From NCBI RefSeq assembly GCF_000711735.1, contig NZ_JONL01000003.1, positions 310,001 to 374,000 on the forward strand: 64,000 nt of DNA. Reading direction: 5' to 3'. The DNA comes from Maridesulfovibrio frigidus DSM 17176. GTDB taxonomy: Bacteria > Desulfobacterota > Desulfovibrionia > Desulfovibrionales > Desulfovibrionaceae. Position 1 is the first letter of the stretch; the number at the start of each line of letters is the position of its first letter. This document shows positions 36,309 to 43,589 of the stretch, piece by piece. A model generated the notes under the pieces. It was not told the DNA's origin and searched no databases. It was given only the letters and a program-made list of their open reading frames with translations. Position numbers and translations under genes: made by a program.

Positions 36309-37162
36309 TTAGTGGATTGCAATGTGGGTCTGGGAAGGGGTGTTTTTACTTCAAGTTTTTCCGTGATGGCTTGTCTGCGGTATTTATTACGATAGTCCGC
36401 AGCAAAGCCATCGGCATCTTTCTTTGAATCGAATATCTTTATAATCACATAATATTTGTAGTCGCTTTTTATATCCTCACGCACAAATACGAATGAGTCA
36501 AAACCTCGTTTCTGGACGTTTTGTGCATTCTTTTCTGCAATTTCTGCGGAAGTAAATATTCCTCCCCTCACTATGTATTGCGGAAACGTTTTCTCGGCTT
36601 TTTCGGGATTTGGCTTTATAATTGTCCTTAGCTCATACTCCAGTAGAGGTGTTTCTTGTGCCTTAGGAGCTGATTCAATTTGTTCAGGTGCTGTGACGTT
36701 AAATTTAACTATTTCAGTATCTGGAAAGTCGAACTCAAAAGACCATTCTCCAGATTGAAGCTCATCCTTATTTGAAAAATCCCATCCGACAAAATATGTA
36801 TTATTGGGTTCAAGCAGAAGTGGTATAGAATTAATGGTTGTATACCCTTTACCTTCTTTATTAGGAATTCGGGGATGCACCATTTTGATGGTCGTCGAGA
36901 CAGAAGATGTACCGTTTAAAATAAATTCAAAGCCGAAAGATGTTCCTAGCGCAGCCTCTACCTCCGTCGTGTTCTTAAGTAAACTATGCTTTTTAAGGGG
37001 CTTAATATTGTCATAAGACATAGATATGCTGTGTGAGGGGGTCAAATAATAAAGGCCTTTGCTCGTGATTTGAATATCACCAGCAAAAGATAGACTGTGA
37101 CAGGTTGCAGTCAAAAATAGAATAAATATGCATGTCTGTAATGTCTTTATGAACATTTGCAT
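36305..37162 (-). CDS. Secreted protein with DUF3859-like and SPOR-like domains
   Basis: 285 aa from the ATG at 37162 (GGGA 6 bases upstream), followed by a signal peptide (FIFILFLTATCHSLSFAG-like hydrophobic stretch). The first half matches the DUF3859 pattern (ITSKGLYYL, LLKNTTEVEAALGTSFGFEF, GEWSFEFDF). The C-terminal 80 residues (FPQYIVRGGIFTSAEIAEKNAQ, then YKYYVIIKIFDSKKDADGF) resemble a SPOR peptidoglycan-binding domain. It is probably periplasmic. It lies 49 bp after the Crp/Fnr regulator gene on the same strand and may be co-transcribed with it; a functional link is not evident. Confidence 0.55.
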   Translation of the reverse strand: MQMFIKTLQTCIFILFLTATCHSLSFAGDIQITSKGLYYLTPSHSISMSYDNIKPLKKHSLLKNTTEVEAALGTSFGFEFILNGTSSVSTTIKMVHPRIPNKEGKGYTTINSIPLLLEPNNTYFVGWDFSNKDELQSGEWSFEFDFPDTEIVKFNVTAPEQIESAPKAQETPLLEYELRTIIKPNPEKAEKTFPQYIVRGGIFTSAEIAEKNAQNVQKRGFDSFVFVREDIKSDYKYYVIIKIFDSKKDADGFAADYRNKYRRQAITEKLEVKTPLPRPTLQSTN

Positions 37163-37211
37163 GTAATTCCCGTGCTGTTTGCGCTGGCAGTAATTTCGGT
37201 CTTTTAATTGT

Positions 37212-37892
37212 TTAAAGCTGTTCTTCCCCGCTGGCAATCAGTTCTAAAGATGCTTCATCGATTATTTCTACAGTCTTCTTATCAACTTTAATTAGCCCTT
37301 GTTTACTCATCTTTTTGAAAATGCGTGAAAGGGTTTCCTGAATGGTTCCTAAGTATGAAGCGATTTGTCCTTTTGGTAGGTCCAGTTCCAGAATGTTTGA
37401 GTTCTGGGTGGACTTTAACAATAATAAATAGCTTGCCAGTCTTCCGGGAACTTCTTCAAGGCTGAGCGCTGCAACCTGATTTACCATTTGTCTCAGTCTT
37501 CCTGAAAGTAATGCTAACATACTCATGGCGAGACTTGGATCTTCTTTTATAATTCGTTCAAATCGTTCACGTGAGAAGTAGAGTAAAGTTGATTTTTCCA
37601 GAGATATTGCGCTTGCAGGGTAACTGCTTCCTTCGAAGACAGGTACTTCACCAAAAATTTCACCTGCGCCGAAAATATGAATGATCTGTTCTTTGCCGGA
37701 AAGTGATTCGCGGTAAATTTTAACTTTACCGTCTTCCACGCTGTAAAAACCACTCGCCTCCTGACCCATATCAAAAATTTGTTCTCCGCGAACAAGCTTT
37801 CTTGGAACAGCGATGCTGTTAAGTTTATCCAACTGGCTTTCTGAAAGCCCTGCGAACAAGTTTATTTGGCTGAGATTATGTGTCTTTTTCAT
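37212..37892 (-). CDS. hcpR: Crp/Fnr-family regulator, HcpR-like
   Basis: 226 aa: cyclic-nucleotide-binding-type sensor domain (about 10-125), dimer helix, and a Crp-type helix-turn-helix (about 175-200; KGQIASYLGTIQETLSRIFKKM). The N-terminus lacks the cysteines of FNR, so it does not look like an Fe-S oxygen sensor. HcpR proteins of Desulfovibrio are heme-type Crp/Fnr regulators of hcp and its ferredoxin genes. The divergent placement beside such genes, and FNR-like palindromes at 37930 and 40486, support this identity, which remains an inference. ATG preceded by AAGG. Confidence 0.75.
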   Translation of the reverse strand: MKKTHNLSQINLFAGLSESQLDKLNSIAVPRKLVRGEQIFDMGQEASGFYSVEDGKVKIYRESLSGKEQIIHIFGAGEIFGEVPVFEGSSYPASAISLEKSTLLYFSRERFERIIKEDPSLAMSMLALLSGRLRQMVNQVAALSLEEVPGRLASYLLLLKSTQNSNILELDLPKGQIASYLGTIQETLSRIFKKMSKQGLIKVDKKTVEIIDEASLELIASGEEQL

Positions 37893-37929
37893 TACAAATA
37901 GCCTTATTAGGAATTAATGGTCTAGCTTA

Positions 37930-37943
37930 TTGACTCAAGTCAG
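37930..37943. promoter_or_regulatory. FNR/HcpR-like palindrome in the divergent regulator promoter region
   Basis: TTGACT-CA-AGTCAG is an inverted repeat with a TTGAC-N4-GTCA core. It lies 38 bp ahead of the regulator start and 70 bp ahead of the ferredoxin gene at 38014, so it could control both, including autoregulation. A related box is found before hcp. Confidence 0.6.
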
Positions 37944-38013
37944 ACTATGTTGATCTTTTTTAGTTAATCATCAATTTCAACAGCCTGATATCATATGCAA
38001 GAGAGGTTTGACT

Positions 38014-38637
38014 ATGGAGAAATCGGCAATCATAAATATTTGTCGGGGAATTAAAGGCGGTGAATGTAGGTTCGCCCTTACCGTTGAAGACGGTTTTGCT
38101 GACAGAATTGAAGAGACAATTATCGCTACCGGATGGCCTGAGTTCCTTAAAAAGCAGTTCGGTGATAATATTTCACGGCATAAAGTCTTTAATGTTAATG
38201 CTGGAGCCTGTCCTAACGGATGTTCACGTCCGCACATTGCAGATATGGGATTAATTCGCGCATGTGTTCCTGTCATTGATCACGATGGCTGTACCACTTG
38301 CGGTGAATGTGTGGAACATTGCCCTGATGATGCGATGGAAATTGTTGATGGAAAAGTGGTCATTAACCGCAACAAATGTTTGGTTTGCGGCTTTTGTACA
38401 AAGACTTGTCCTGAATCGGTCATTTCCTGCTCGTCCAGTGGCTGGAGAGTTGTTGTCGGCGGACGCTTGGGCCGTCACCCTAAACTCGGAGCTGAACTTC
38501 CGGGAGTATACAGAGATGCGGAAGCTCTAGAGCTGATTGCCAAAGGACTAAAACTTTGGATGGAAAACTACGAAGTGGGCAAAAGATTCGGTTATACAAT
38601 AGATAAGATTGGTCACGAAAAATTGCTACAAGATTAG
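38014..38637 (+). CDS. Siroheme-reductase-like ferredoxin (nitrite/sulfite reductase 4Fe-4S region plus two ferredoxin clusters)
   Basis: 207 aa. The first 90 residues resemble the C-terminal half of nitrite/sulfite reductases (NVNAGACPNGCSRPHIADMG, with C-x3-C) but the paired upstream cysteines are spaced CRGIKGGEC rather than C-x5-C. Two full 4Fe-4S motifs follow: CTTCGECVEHCP and CLVCGFCTKTCP, and then a helical tail. The protein is soluble and much shorter than a full reductase. ATG with GAGAGG upstream. It heads the redox gene group opposite the HcpR-like regulator, so a role in NO, nitrite or sulfite metabolism is likely. Confidence 0.75.
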   Translation: MEKSAIINICRGIKGGECRFALTVEDGFADRIEETIIATGWPEFLKKQFGDNISRHKVFNVNAGACPNGCSRPHIADMGLIRACVPVIDHDGCTTCGECVEHCPDDAMEIVDGKVVINRNKCLVCGFCTKTCPESVISCSSSGWRVVVGGRLGRHPKLGAELPGVYRDAEALELIAKGLKLWMENYEVGKRFGYTIDKIGHEKLLQD

Positions 38638-38675
38638 TACATATAAGATAGGGAGCGAAAAGCTTTTACAGGCCA

Positions 38676-38735
38676 AACCCTCCCCTAAAAGGGAGTCCAG
38701 AGGGCCTCGGGCCTTCTGGTCCAGCCGAAGGCGAA
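38676..38735. repeat. Intergenic hairpin element, Desulfovibrio style
   Basis: CTCCC-CTAAAA-GGGAG is followed by CCAGAGGGCC-TCG-GGCCTTCTGG (ten pairs with one wobble, 38697-38719) and then CAGCCGAAGGCGAAATC. The order mirrors the reverse of the element at 23870-23938. It lies between the reductase-like ferredoxin gene and the NapH-like gene and may split the transcript. Confidence 0.45.
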
Positions 38736-38823
38736 ATCACCCATCAAAAAGCACGCAGTGCATCAAAATCTTAATGTTTTTCTTTGTCCTTTGCTGAGCT
38801 TACAATTTAAGAGGGAGCTGGTT

Positions 38824-40128
38824 TTGGCTATTATCCTGATTACTATTTCATATTTGCTTCTTGCCGCTCACAGTGTGCGCGGCGGAGATTTTGGCCTTGC
38901 CGCTTTCTTTGTCGGTTGTTTAGCTCTCGCAACGACCAAAGAACGCTGGGCGGGAGTTGTTACCACTGTGGTCCTTGGCGCAGGCTCATTTATCTGGCTT
39001 ATGAAGGGCGCAGAGCTCATCCATATGCGTATCGGTCTCGGCGCAGATTGGATGCGTTTAGGCGCGATTATGGGCGCGGTTTTTGCCGTAACCCTTTTTA
39101 GTGCTGCTCTTTCTTTTGCTCCCGCAGGCAGAAAAAGGTTCACACGTGATTCTGAAAAAATGTGGTTTAAAGCAGCAATCTTTTTGCTGACTGCCGTGCT
39201 TCTTGAGCTGACCCGCAGTAAGGCTCCATTCCCCGTATTATTAGTAGATAGGTTTTTCCCTGGTTGGGGCAGGGCTGAGATATTCCTTATCGCTACCTAC
39301 GCTTCGTGGATTGGTGGCAAGATGTTTATGCCGGACGGGGCCAAAAGAGTCCGCCCTTTGATCTGGGCAATATTCTCTGGTGCTTTCTTTTTGCAGCTAG
39401 CCCTCGGCATTTCCGGATTCGATAAATTTTTGATGACTGGTAATCTGCATCTTCCTGTACCTGCACTTATTGCGGCAGGCCCCGTTTTTCGCGGAAGTGG
39501 TTTCTTTATGCCGATTCTTTTTGCCGTATCCATTCTGCTTGTCGGCCCGGCGTGGTGCAGTCATCTCTGTTACATCGGTGCATGGGATGATCTAAGTAGC
39601 CGGATCGGTGGCAAGCGTCCTGATGCAAAATTTCCTCACGCGCTTATCTGGGCGCGTTTGATTCTTTTAATCCTTGTTATTGCGGTTGCGTGGGGACTCA
39701 GAACCATAGGTGTTTCCGGTTTTGACGCGTTTGTATGGGCCGCCGTTTTTGGTGCTATTAGTTTGTTTGTCATGTTTATATTTTCGCGCCGCATGGGAAT
39801 GATGGTTCATTGCACCGCATTTTGCCCCATGGGAATAGCTGGCAATATACTTGGCAAGATTTCACCTTGGAGAATGAAAATTTCCTCTGATTGCAATCAG
39901 TGTGGCAAATGTAGTAAGGTTTGCAGATACGGAGCCTTGCGAAAAGTAGATATTCAAGCTGGGCGCCCAGGGCTTTCCTGTACCTTATGCGGCGATTGTG
40001 TTGCTCCTTGCGCGAGTGGATGCATGGGATACAAACTTCCATTTGTGTCTTCTGATTTGTCCCGTAAAATTTTTCTAGTTATTGTCATATCTTTGCATTG
40101 TTTATTTTTAGGTGTTGCCAGAATGTAA
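38824..40128 (+). CDS. NapH/FixG-like membrane-bound polyferredoxin
   Basis: 434 aa. About ten membrane helices, cytoplasmic cysteine pairs (GPAWCSHLCYIGAW and HCTAFCPMGIAG) typical of the NapH/NosR/CcoG group, and a C-terminal ferredoxin part with CNQCGKCSKVCRYGAL and CTLCGDCVAPCASGC. Such proteins pass electrons between the quinone pool and periplasmic or cytoplasmic reductases. The start is the TTG at 38824, 6 bases after GAGGGAG; earlier in-frame codons would add a cysteine-containing tail with no ribosome binding site. It may feed electrons to the neighbouring reductase-like or Hcp proteins (inference). Confidence 0.75.
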   Translation: MAIILITISYLLLAAHSVRGGDFGLAAFFVGCLALATTKERWAGVVTTVVLGAGSFIWLMKGAELIHMRIGLGADWMRLGAIMGAVFAVTLFSAALSFAPAGRKRFTRDSEKMWFKAAIFLLTAVLLELTRSKAPFPVLLVDRFFPGWGRAEIFLIATYASWIGGKMFMPDGAKRVRPLIWAIFSGAFFLQLALGISGFDKFLMTGNLHLPVPALIAAGPVFRGSGFFMPILFAVSILLVGPAWCSHLCYIGAWDDLSSRIGGKRPDAKFPHALIWARLILLILVIAVAWGLRTIGVSGFDAFVWAAVFGAISLFVMFIFSRRMGMMVHCTAFCPMGIAGNILGKISPWRMKISSDCNQCGKCSKVCRYGALRKVDIQAGRPGLSCTLCGDCVAPCASGCMGYKLPFVSSDLSRKIFLVIVISLHCLFLGVARM

Positions 40129-40277
40129 ATGGTAATTATTATTAATAATGTCCAACTGATAGTGCTGTCAGTAAGGATGAAATAAATTTGTGATAATAGT
40201 ATAATCTAAACCGTAGATGTGATATGGGTAAATCTAAATTGCCCCCTTTTATCTTAAAAAATAAAAAGGATAAAATT

Positions 40278-40469
40278 ATGAGTCGTACTGTAGCTATTGA
40301 TATTGATGCATGTATTGGTTGCGAAGCTTGTGCTGAAGAATTTCCAGAAGTTTTTACCATGGGCCCCGCCAATATTCCTCAGGTGTATAACCCCGAGGGT
40401 GCTGACGAAGAAAAGATTGAAGAGATTATGGATTTGTGTCCTACGAACTGCATCATTTGGGAAGATTAA
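40278..40469 (+). CDS. Small 4Fe-4S ferredoxin
   Basis: 63 aa, acidic. Three cluster cysteines in CIGCEAC and a fourth in DLCP match the Desulfovibrio monocluster ferredoxins. The two structural cysteines that form a disulfide in D. gigas ferredoxin are replaced (Phe before PEVF; Glu/Asp later), and an extra Cys follows at LCPTNC. ATG with AAAGGA 7 bases upstream. It sits 104 bp before hcp and may donate electrons to it. Confidence 0.85.
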   Translation: MSRTVAIDIDACIGCEACAEEFPEVFTMGPANIPQVYNPEGADEEKIEEIMDLCPTNCIIWED

Positions 40470-40485
40470 TTAAAAATTAGAGCTT

Positions 40486-40499
40486 TTGACTTGGATCAA
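40486..40499 (+). promoter_or_regulatory. FNR/HcpR-like box upstream of hcp
   Basis: TTGAC-TTGG-ATCAA is close to the FNR consensus TTGAT-N4-ATCAA and shares TTGAC with the box at 37930. A possible -10 element TATTCT at 40522-40527 would put the start point near 40534 and the box centre near -41.5, the position of a class II activator. The hcp ATG is 75 bp further on. Confidence 0.6.
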
Positions 40500-40573
40500 A
40501 TACTTCCGATGGGTCTCTGCCTATTCTGCAATCAACGAATAGGAAAACAACTTACCTGAAAAGGAGAAAAATT

Positions 40574-42181
40574 ATGTTTTGTAATCAGTGTGAACAGACA
40601 GCGAAAGGCACAGGATGTACCGTAAAAGGTGTATGTGGTAAAACCGATGAGACTTCAGCAATTCAGGATCTTCTGATCCGTGTTCTTGCAGAGCTAGGAA
40701 CTGTAGCAGTTCAAGCCCGTGAAGAAGGCATCGAAATCCCTTCAGCTGTGAATCGCCTTACTGCCGAAGCTGTTTTTTCAACTCTTACTAATGTAAACTT
40801 CGACGACGAAAGATTCATCCCTATCGTTAAGAATGTTGCTGCAGCAAGAGACGAACTCGCTGGAAAGCTCAAGGGCGGATGCTCTTGTGACGGAGCTACT
40901 AAAATTGGTGCAACTGCTGCTGAACTCAGCAAACAGGGCGCAGCTTTCTCAGTAACTTCATTTGATGAAAATCCAGATCTGCGTTCACTAAAGCAGATTC
41001 TTATATATGGTCTTAAAGGTGTAGCTGCATACGTTGATCACGCTGCCATTCTTGGTCAGGAAGATCCTGCAGTATTCGTATTCATGCACGAAGCTCTAGC
41101 TGCTTCCCTCAAACCACTTGGAATGGAAGAGCTTGTCGGCCTTTGCATGAAGTGTGGTGAAGTTAACCTTAGAGCAATGGAACTTCTAGACGCTGGTAAC
41201 ACCGGAACTTACGGTCACCCAGTTCCTACTGAAGTACCTCTCGGCGCAAAAGCTGGAAAGGCTATCCTTGTTTCAGGTCACGATCTGAAAGATCTTCGCG
41301 CTCTTCTTGAGCAGACTGAAGGCACAGGAATCAACGTTTACACCCACGGTGAAATGCTTCCTTGTCACGGATACCCTGAGCTCAAAAAGTTCAGCAATTT
41401 CCACGGTCACTACGGAACAGCATGGCAGAACCAGTTGAAAGAATTTGCTGAATTTCCAGGCGCAATTCTTATGACAACTAACTGCATCCAGAAACCTTCT
41501 GAAAAGTACATTGGTGACATTTACACCACTGGTCTTGTCGGATGGCCTGGTGTGACTCATGTTCCTAACAATGACTTCAGCGAAGTTATTGCTAAAGCAA
41601 AAGAACTTCCTGGTTTCCCTGCTGATACCGACAACGGAACTGTTCTTTGTGGATTCGCAAGAAACGCAGTTCTTGGCGTAGCTGACAAAGTTATCGACGC
41701 TGTTAAAGCTGGCGCGATTCGCCACTTCTTCTTAGTCGGTGGTTGTGACGGTGCTAAGCCTGGTCGTAACTACTACACTGAGTTCGTTGAAAAAGCTCCA
41801 GAAGATACAATTATCCTTACCCTCGCTTGTGGTAAGTTCCGTTTCTTCGACAAAAAACTCGGCGATATCGGTGGAATTCCTCGCTTACTTGATATCGGAC
41901 AGTGTAATGACGCTTACTCCGCAGTCCAGATTGCAGTCGCTCTTGCTGGCGCATTCGAATGCGGCGTGAACGAGCTTCCTTTGTCCTTCATCCTTTCATG
42001 GTACGAGCAGAAAGCTGTATCCATCCTGTTGACCTTGCTCCACCTCGGAATCAAGGACATCCGCATTGGACCTAGTCTTCCTGCTTTCATCACACCGAAC
42101 GTGCTGAACTTCCTTGTTGAGAATTTCAACATCATGCCTATCAGCACTCCTGATGAAGACCTCAAGGCTATCCTCGGATAG
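40574..42181 (+). CDS. hcp: Hybrid cluster protein (hydroxylamine reductase / NO-stress protein)
   Basis: 535 aa, class I length seen in strict anaerobes. The N-terminal cysteine set MFCNQCEQTAKGTGC...CGK binds the cubane cluster; hybrid-cluster ligands are visible in HGEMLPCHGYP, MTTNCIQKP, VGGCDGAKPGR and LDIGQCNDAYSA. The protein protects against nitrosative stress, with reduction of NO or hydroxylamine proposed. ATG with AAGGAG upstream and an FNR-like box in the promoter region. The ferredoxin-type gene downstream is its usual partner. Codon use is strongly biased, suggesting high expression. Confidence 0.97.
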   Translation: MFCNQCEQTAKGTGCTVKGVCGKTDETSAIQDLLIRVLAELGTVAVQAREEGIEIPSAVNRLTAEAVFSTLTNVNFDDERFIPIVKNVAAARDELAGKLKGGCSCDGATKIGATAAELSKQGAAFSVTSFDENPDLRSLKQILIYGLKGVAAYVDHAAILGQEDPAVFVFMHEALAASLKPLGMEELVGLCMKCGEVNLRAMELLDAGNTGTYGHPVPTEVPLGAKAGKAILVSGHDLKDLRALLEQTEGTGINVYTHGEMLPCHGYPELKKFSNFHGHYGTAWQNQLKEFAEFPGAILMTTNCIQKPSEKYIGDIYTTGLVGWPGVTHVPNNDFSEVIAKAKELPGFPADTDNGTVLCGFARNAVLGVADKVIDAVKAGAIRHFFLVGGCDGAKPGRNYYTEFVEKAPEDTIILTLACGKFRFFDKKLGDIGGIPRLLDIGQCNDAYSAVQIAVALAGAFECGVNELPLSFILSWYEQKAVSILLTLLHLGIKDIRIGPSLPAFITPNVLNFLVENFNIMPISTPDEDLKAILG

Positions 42182-42219
42182 ATTGTATAGCGAATAGACT
42201 TAATTACAGACTTAAAAAA

Positions 42220-42248
42220 CGGCGGAGGAGGAACTTCTTCCTCCGCCG
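42220..42248. other. Very stable hairpin between hcp and its ferredoxin partner
   Basis: CGGCGGAGGAGGAA pairs with TTCTTCCTCCGCCG over fourteen positions (one G-T wobble). The + strand lacks a T-run after it (TAAAATAAAC), so it is not a standard rightward terminator. On the - strand it is followed by TTTTTT and could stop antisense transcripts. It may also act as an mRNA stabiliser that keeps hcp message higher than that of the next gene. Confidence 0.6.
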
Positions 42249-42294
42249 TAAAATAAACAAATTTTATCAGGTTTTCAGGTTTAGGAGATAAATT

Positions 42295-43113
42295 ATGAAG
42301 GTTACAAGAAAGCTCATCCATATAGACGAAGAACTCTGTAACGGTTGTGGAGAATGTGTTCCCGGCTGTGAAGAAGGCGCACTACAGATTATTGATGGCA
42401 AGGCTAAACTAGTTGCCGATCTTTATTGTGATGGTCTCGGAGCCTGTCTGGGCGAGTGTCCTACCGGCGCACTTACTGTCCGGGAAGTTGAGACCGTCGA
42501 TTTTGATCCGAATGCTGTTCGGGAACTTCTCGAAGGGCAGGGAAGAGCAGTGCCAGAGCACATGCCATCCCCTGAAAGTCTGAGACTTGGCGGAGAGCCT
42601 AAAGAAGTTCTAGAACCGATTGGCTGTGGCTGTGGTTGTTCCGGAACTAAGGTTGTGGATTTTAATCCCTCCAAGCAGGCTAAGAAACCTGCTGATGTTG
42701 AAGGCAAGTCTGTGGAGTCTTCTCTGACTCACTGGCCTGTTCAGCTTAGGCTTGTTCCGGCGGAAGCTCCTTTCCTTAAGGGGGCGGACTTACTGCTCAC
42801 CGCAGATTGTGTTGCTGTCTCTATGCCCGGATATCACGAAAGATTTCTTCCTGGCCGCAAAGTTCTCATGGGTTGCCCTAAGTTTGATGACGTCGAACTT
42901 TACATCGAAAGACTCACCGCTATATTTGCAACAGCAGGTCTGAAGTCCATTACCCTTCTTGAAATGGAAGTTCCTTGTTGCTCCAGCATGAGCAAGATTG
43001 TTGCAAAGGCTCTTAAGAATTCAGGTGCTACTATCCCAACTGAGAAGATCATTGTAGCCCGCTCAGGTGAAGTTATTTACAAAGGTGGCTTGGCTCAGCC
43101 AGTTAGTCTTTAA
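42295..43113 (+). CDS. Ferredoxin-type electron-transfer partner of Hcp
   Basis: 272 aa. Two 4Fe-4S motifs at the N-terminus (CNGCGECVPGCEEGAL and CDGLGACLGECPTGAL), a Cys-rich GCGCGC stretch near 110, and a C-terminal domain with MGCPKFDDVE and MEVPCCSS that may bind a further centre. The same gene follows hcp in Desulfovibrio as I recall it. It probably reduces Hcp. ATG with AGGAG upstream, 113 bp after hcp, separated by the stable hairpin. A perfect GC-rich terminator follows. Confidence 0.8.
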   Translation: MKVTRKLIHIDEELCNGCGECVPGCEEGALQIIDGKAKLVADLYCDGLGACLGECPTGALTVREVETVDFDPNAVRELLEGQGRAVPEHMPSPESLRLGGEPKEVLEPIGCGCGCSGTKVVDFNPSKQAKKPADVEGKSVESSLTHWPVQLRLVPAEAPFLKGADLLLTADCVAVSMPGYHERFLPGRKVLMGCPKFDDVELYIERLTAIFATAGLKSITLLEMEVPCCSSMSKIVAKALKNSGATIPTEKIIVARSGEVIYKGGLAQPVSL

Positions 43114-43191
43114 TTATCGGAACTATCTTGATTTGTTGCTAGGTAACATTACTTAAGCAAAACAATCATAAGCTTCCATGTGTTTAATATG

Positions 43192-43226
43192 AAACGGGCC
43201 CGAAAATTATTTCGGGCCCGTTTTTG
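43192..43226 (+). terminator. Terminator of the hcp unit
   Basis: ACGGGCCCGAA pairs with TTCGGGCCCGT around AATTAT or so, followed by TTTTTGTGTT. Confidence 0.85.
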
Positions 43227-43580
43227 TGTTATAGCGGTATATTGCTTTCTTAATATAGCGCATAGTGAGTAGCTTAAGGGGTATAAAATATATTATTTGG
43301 CAGTTAACAAATTTGGTTAATTTTACTTAACCCCCTCCCCAGTAAGTCTATGGAGGGGATTTCTTGTTTTATGTCGTAGTTGTCTTATCAAATTAGAGCG
43401 TTTAAAGTGGGGTGCAACCTTAAATATCGTTTTTGTTAAATAAAATAGAAATACTTTCTAATTTAATGCATGTTTTACAGTATAGGTAAAATTAGTCTAA
43501 TTATAATGATTTATCTTTCATTATAAAAACTATATTGTCATAAAAACAACAAAAACAGTCCGTCTGGATGATAATCAAGG
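43227..43580. other. AT-rich intergenic region with one extra hairpin
   Basis: About 350 bp without a gene. CCCCTCC (43332-43338) can pair with GGAGGGG (43352-43358), with a T-rich sequence after it, perhaps a back-up terminator. The rest is AT-rich, as expected of the promoter region for the Amt fusion gene, but no convincing promoter element was picked out. Confidence 0.5.
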
Positions 43581-43589
43581 ATGCGGTTA

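Noticed and set aside
38609-38797. 62-codon frame across the intergenic hairpin element
   Set aside because: It overlaps the end of the ferredoxin gene, lacks a ribosome binding site and is made of hairpin sequence.
41273-41725. 150-codon leftward frame inside hcp
   Set aside because: It is a shadow of a strongly codon-biased gene; its translation has no recognisable pattern.
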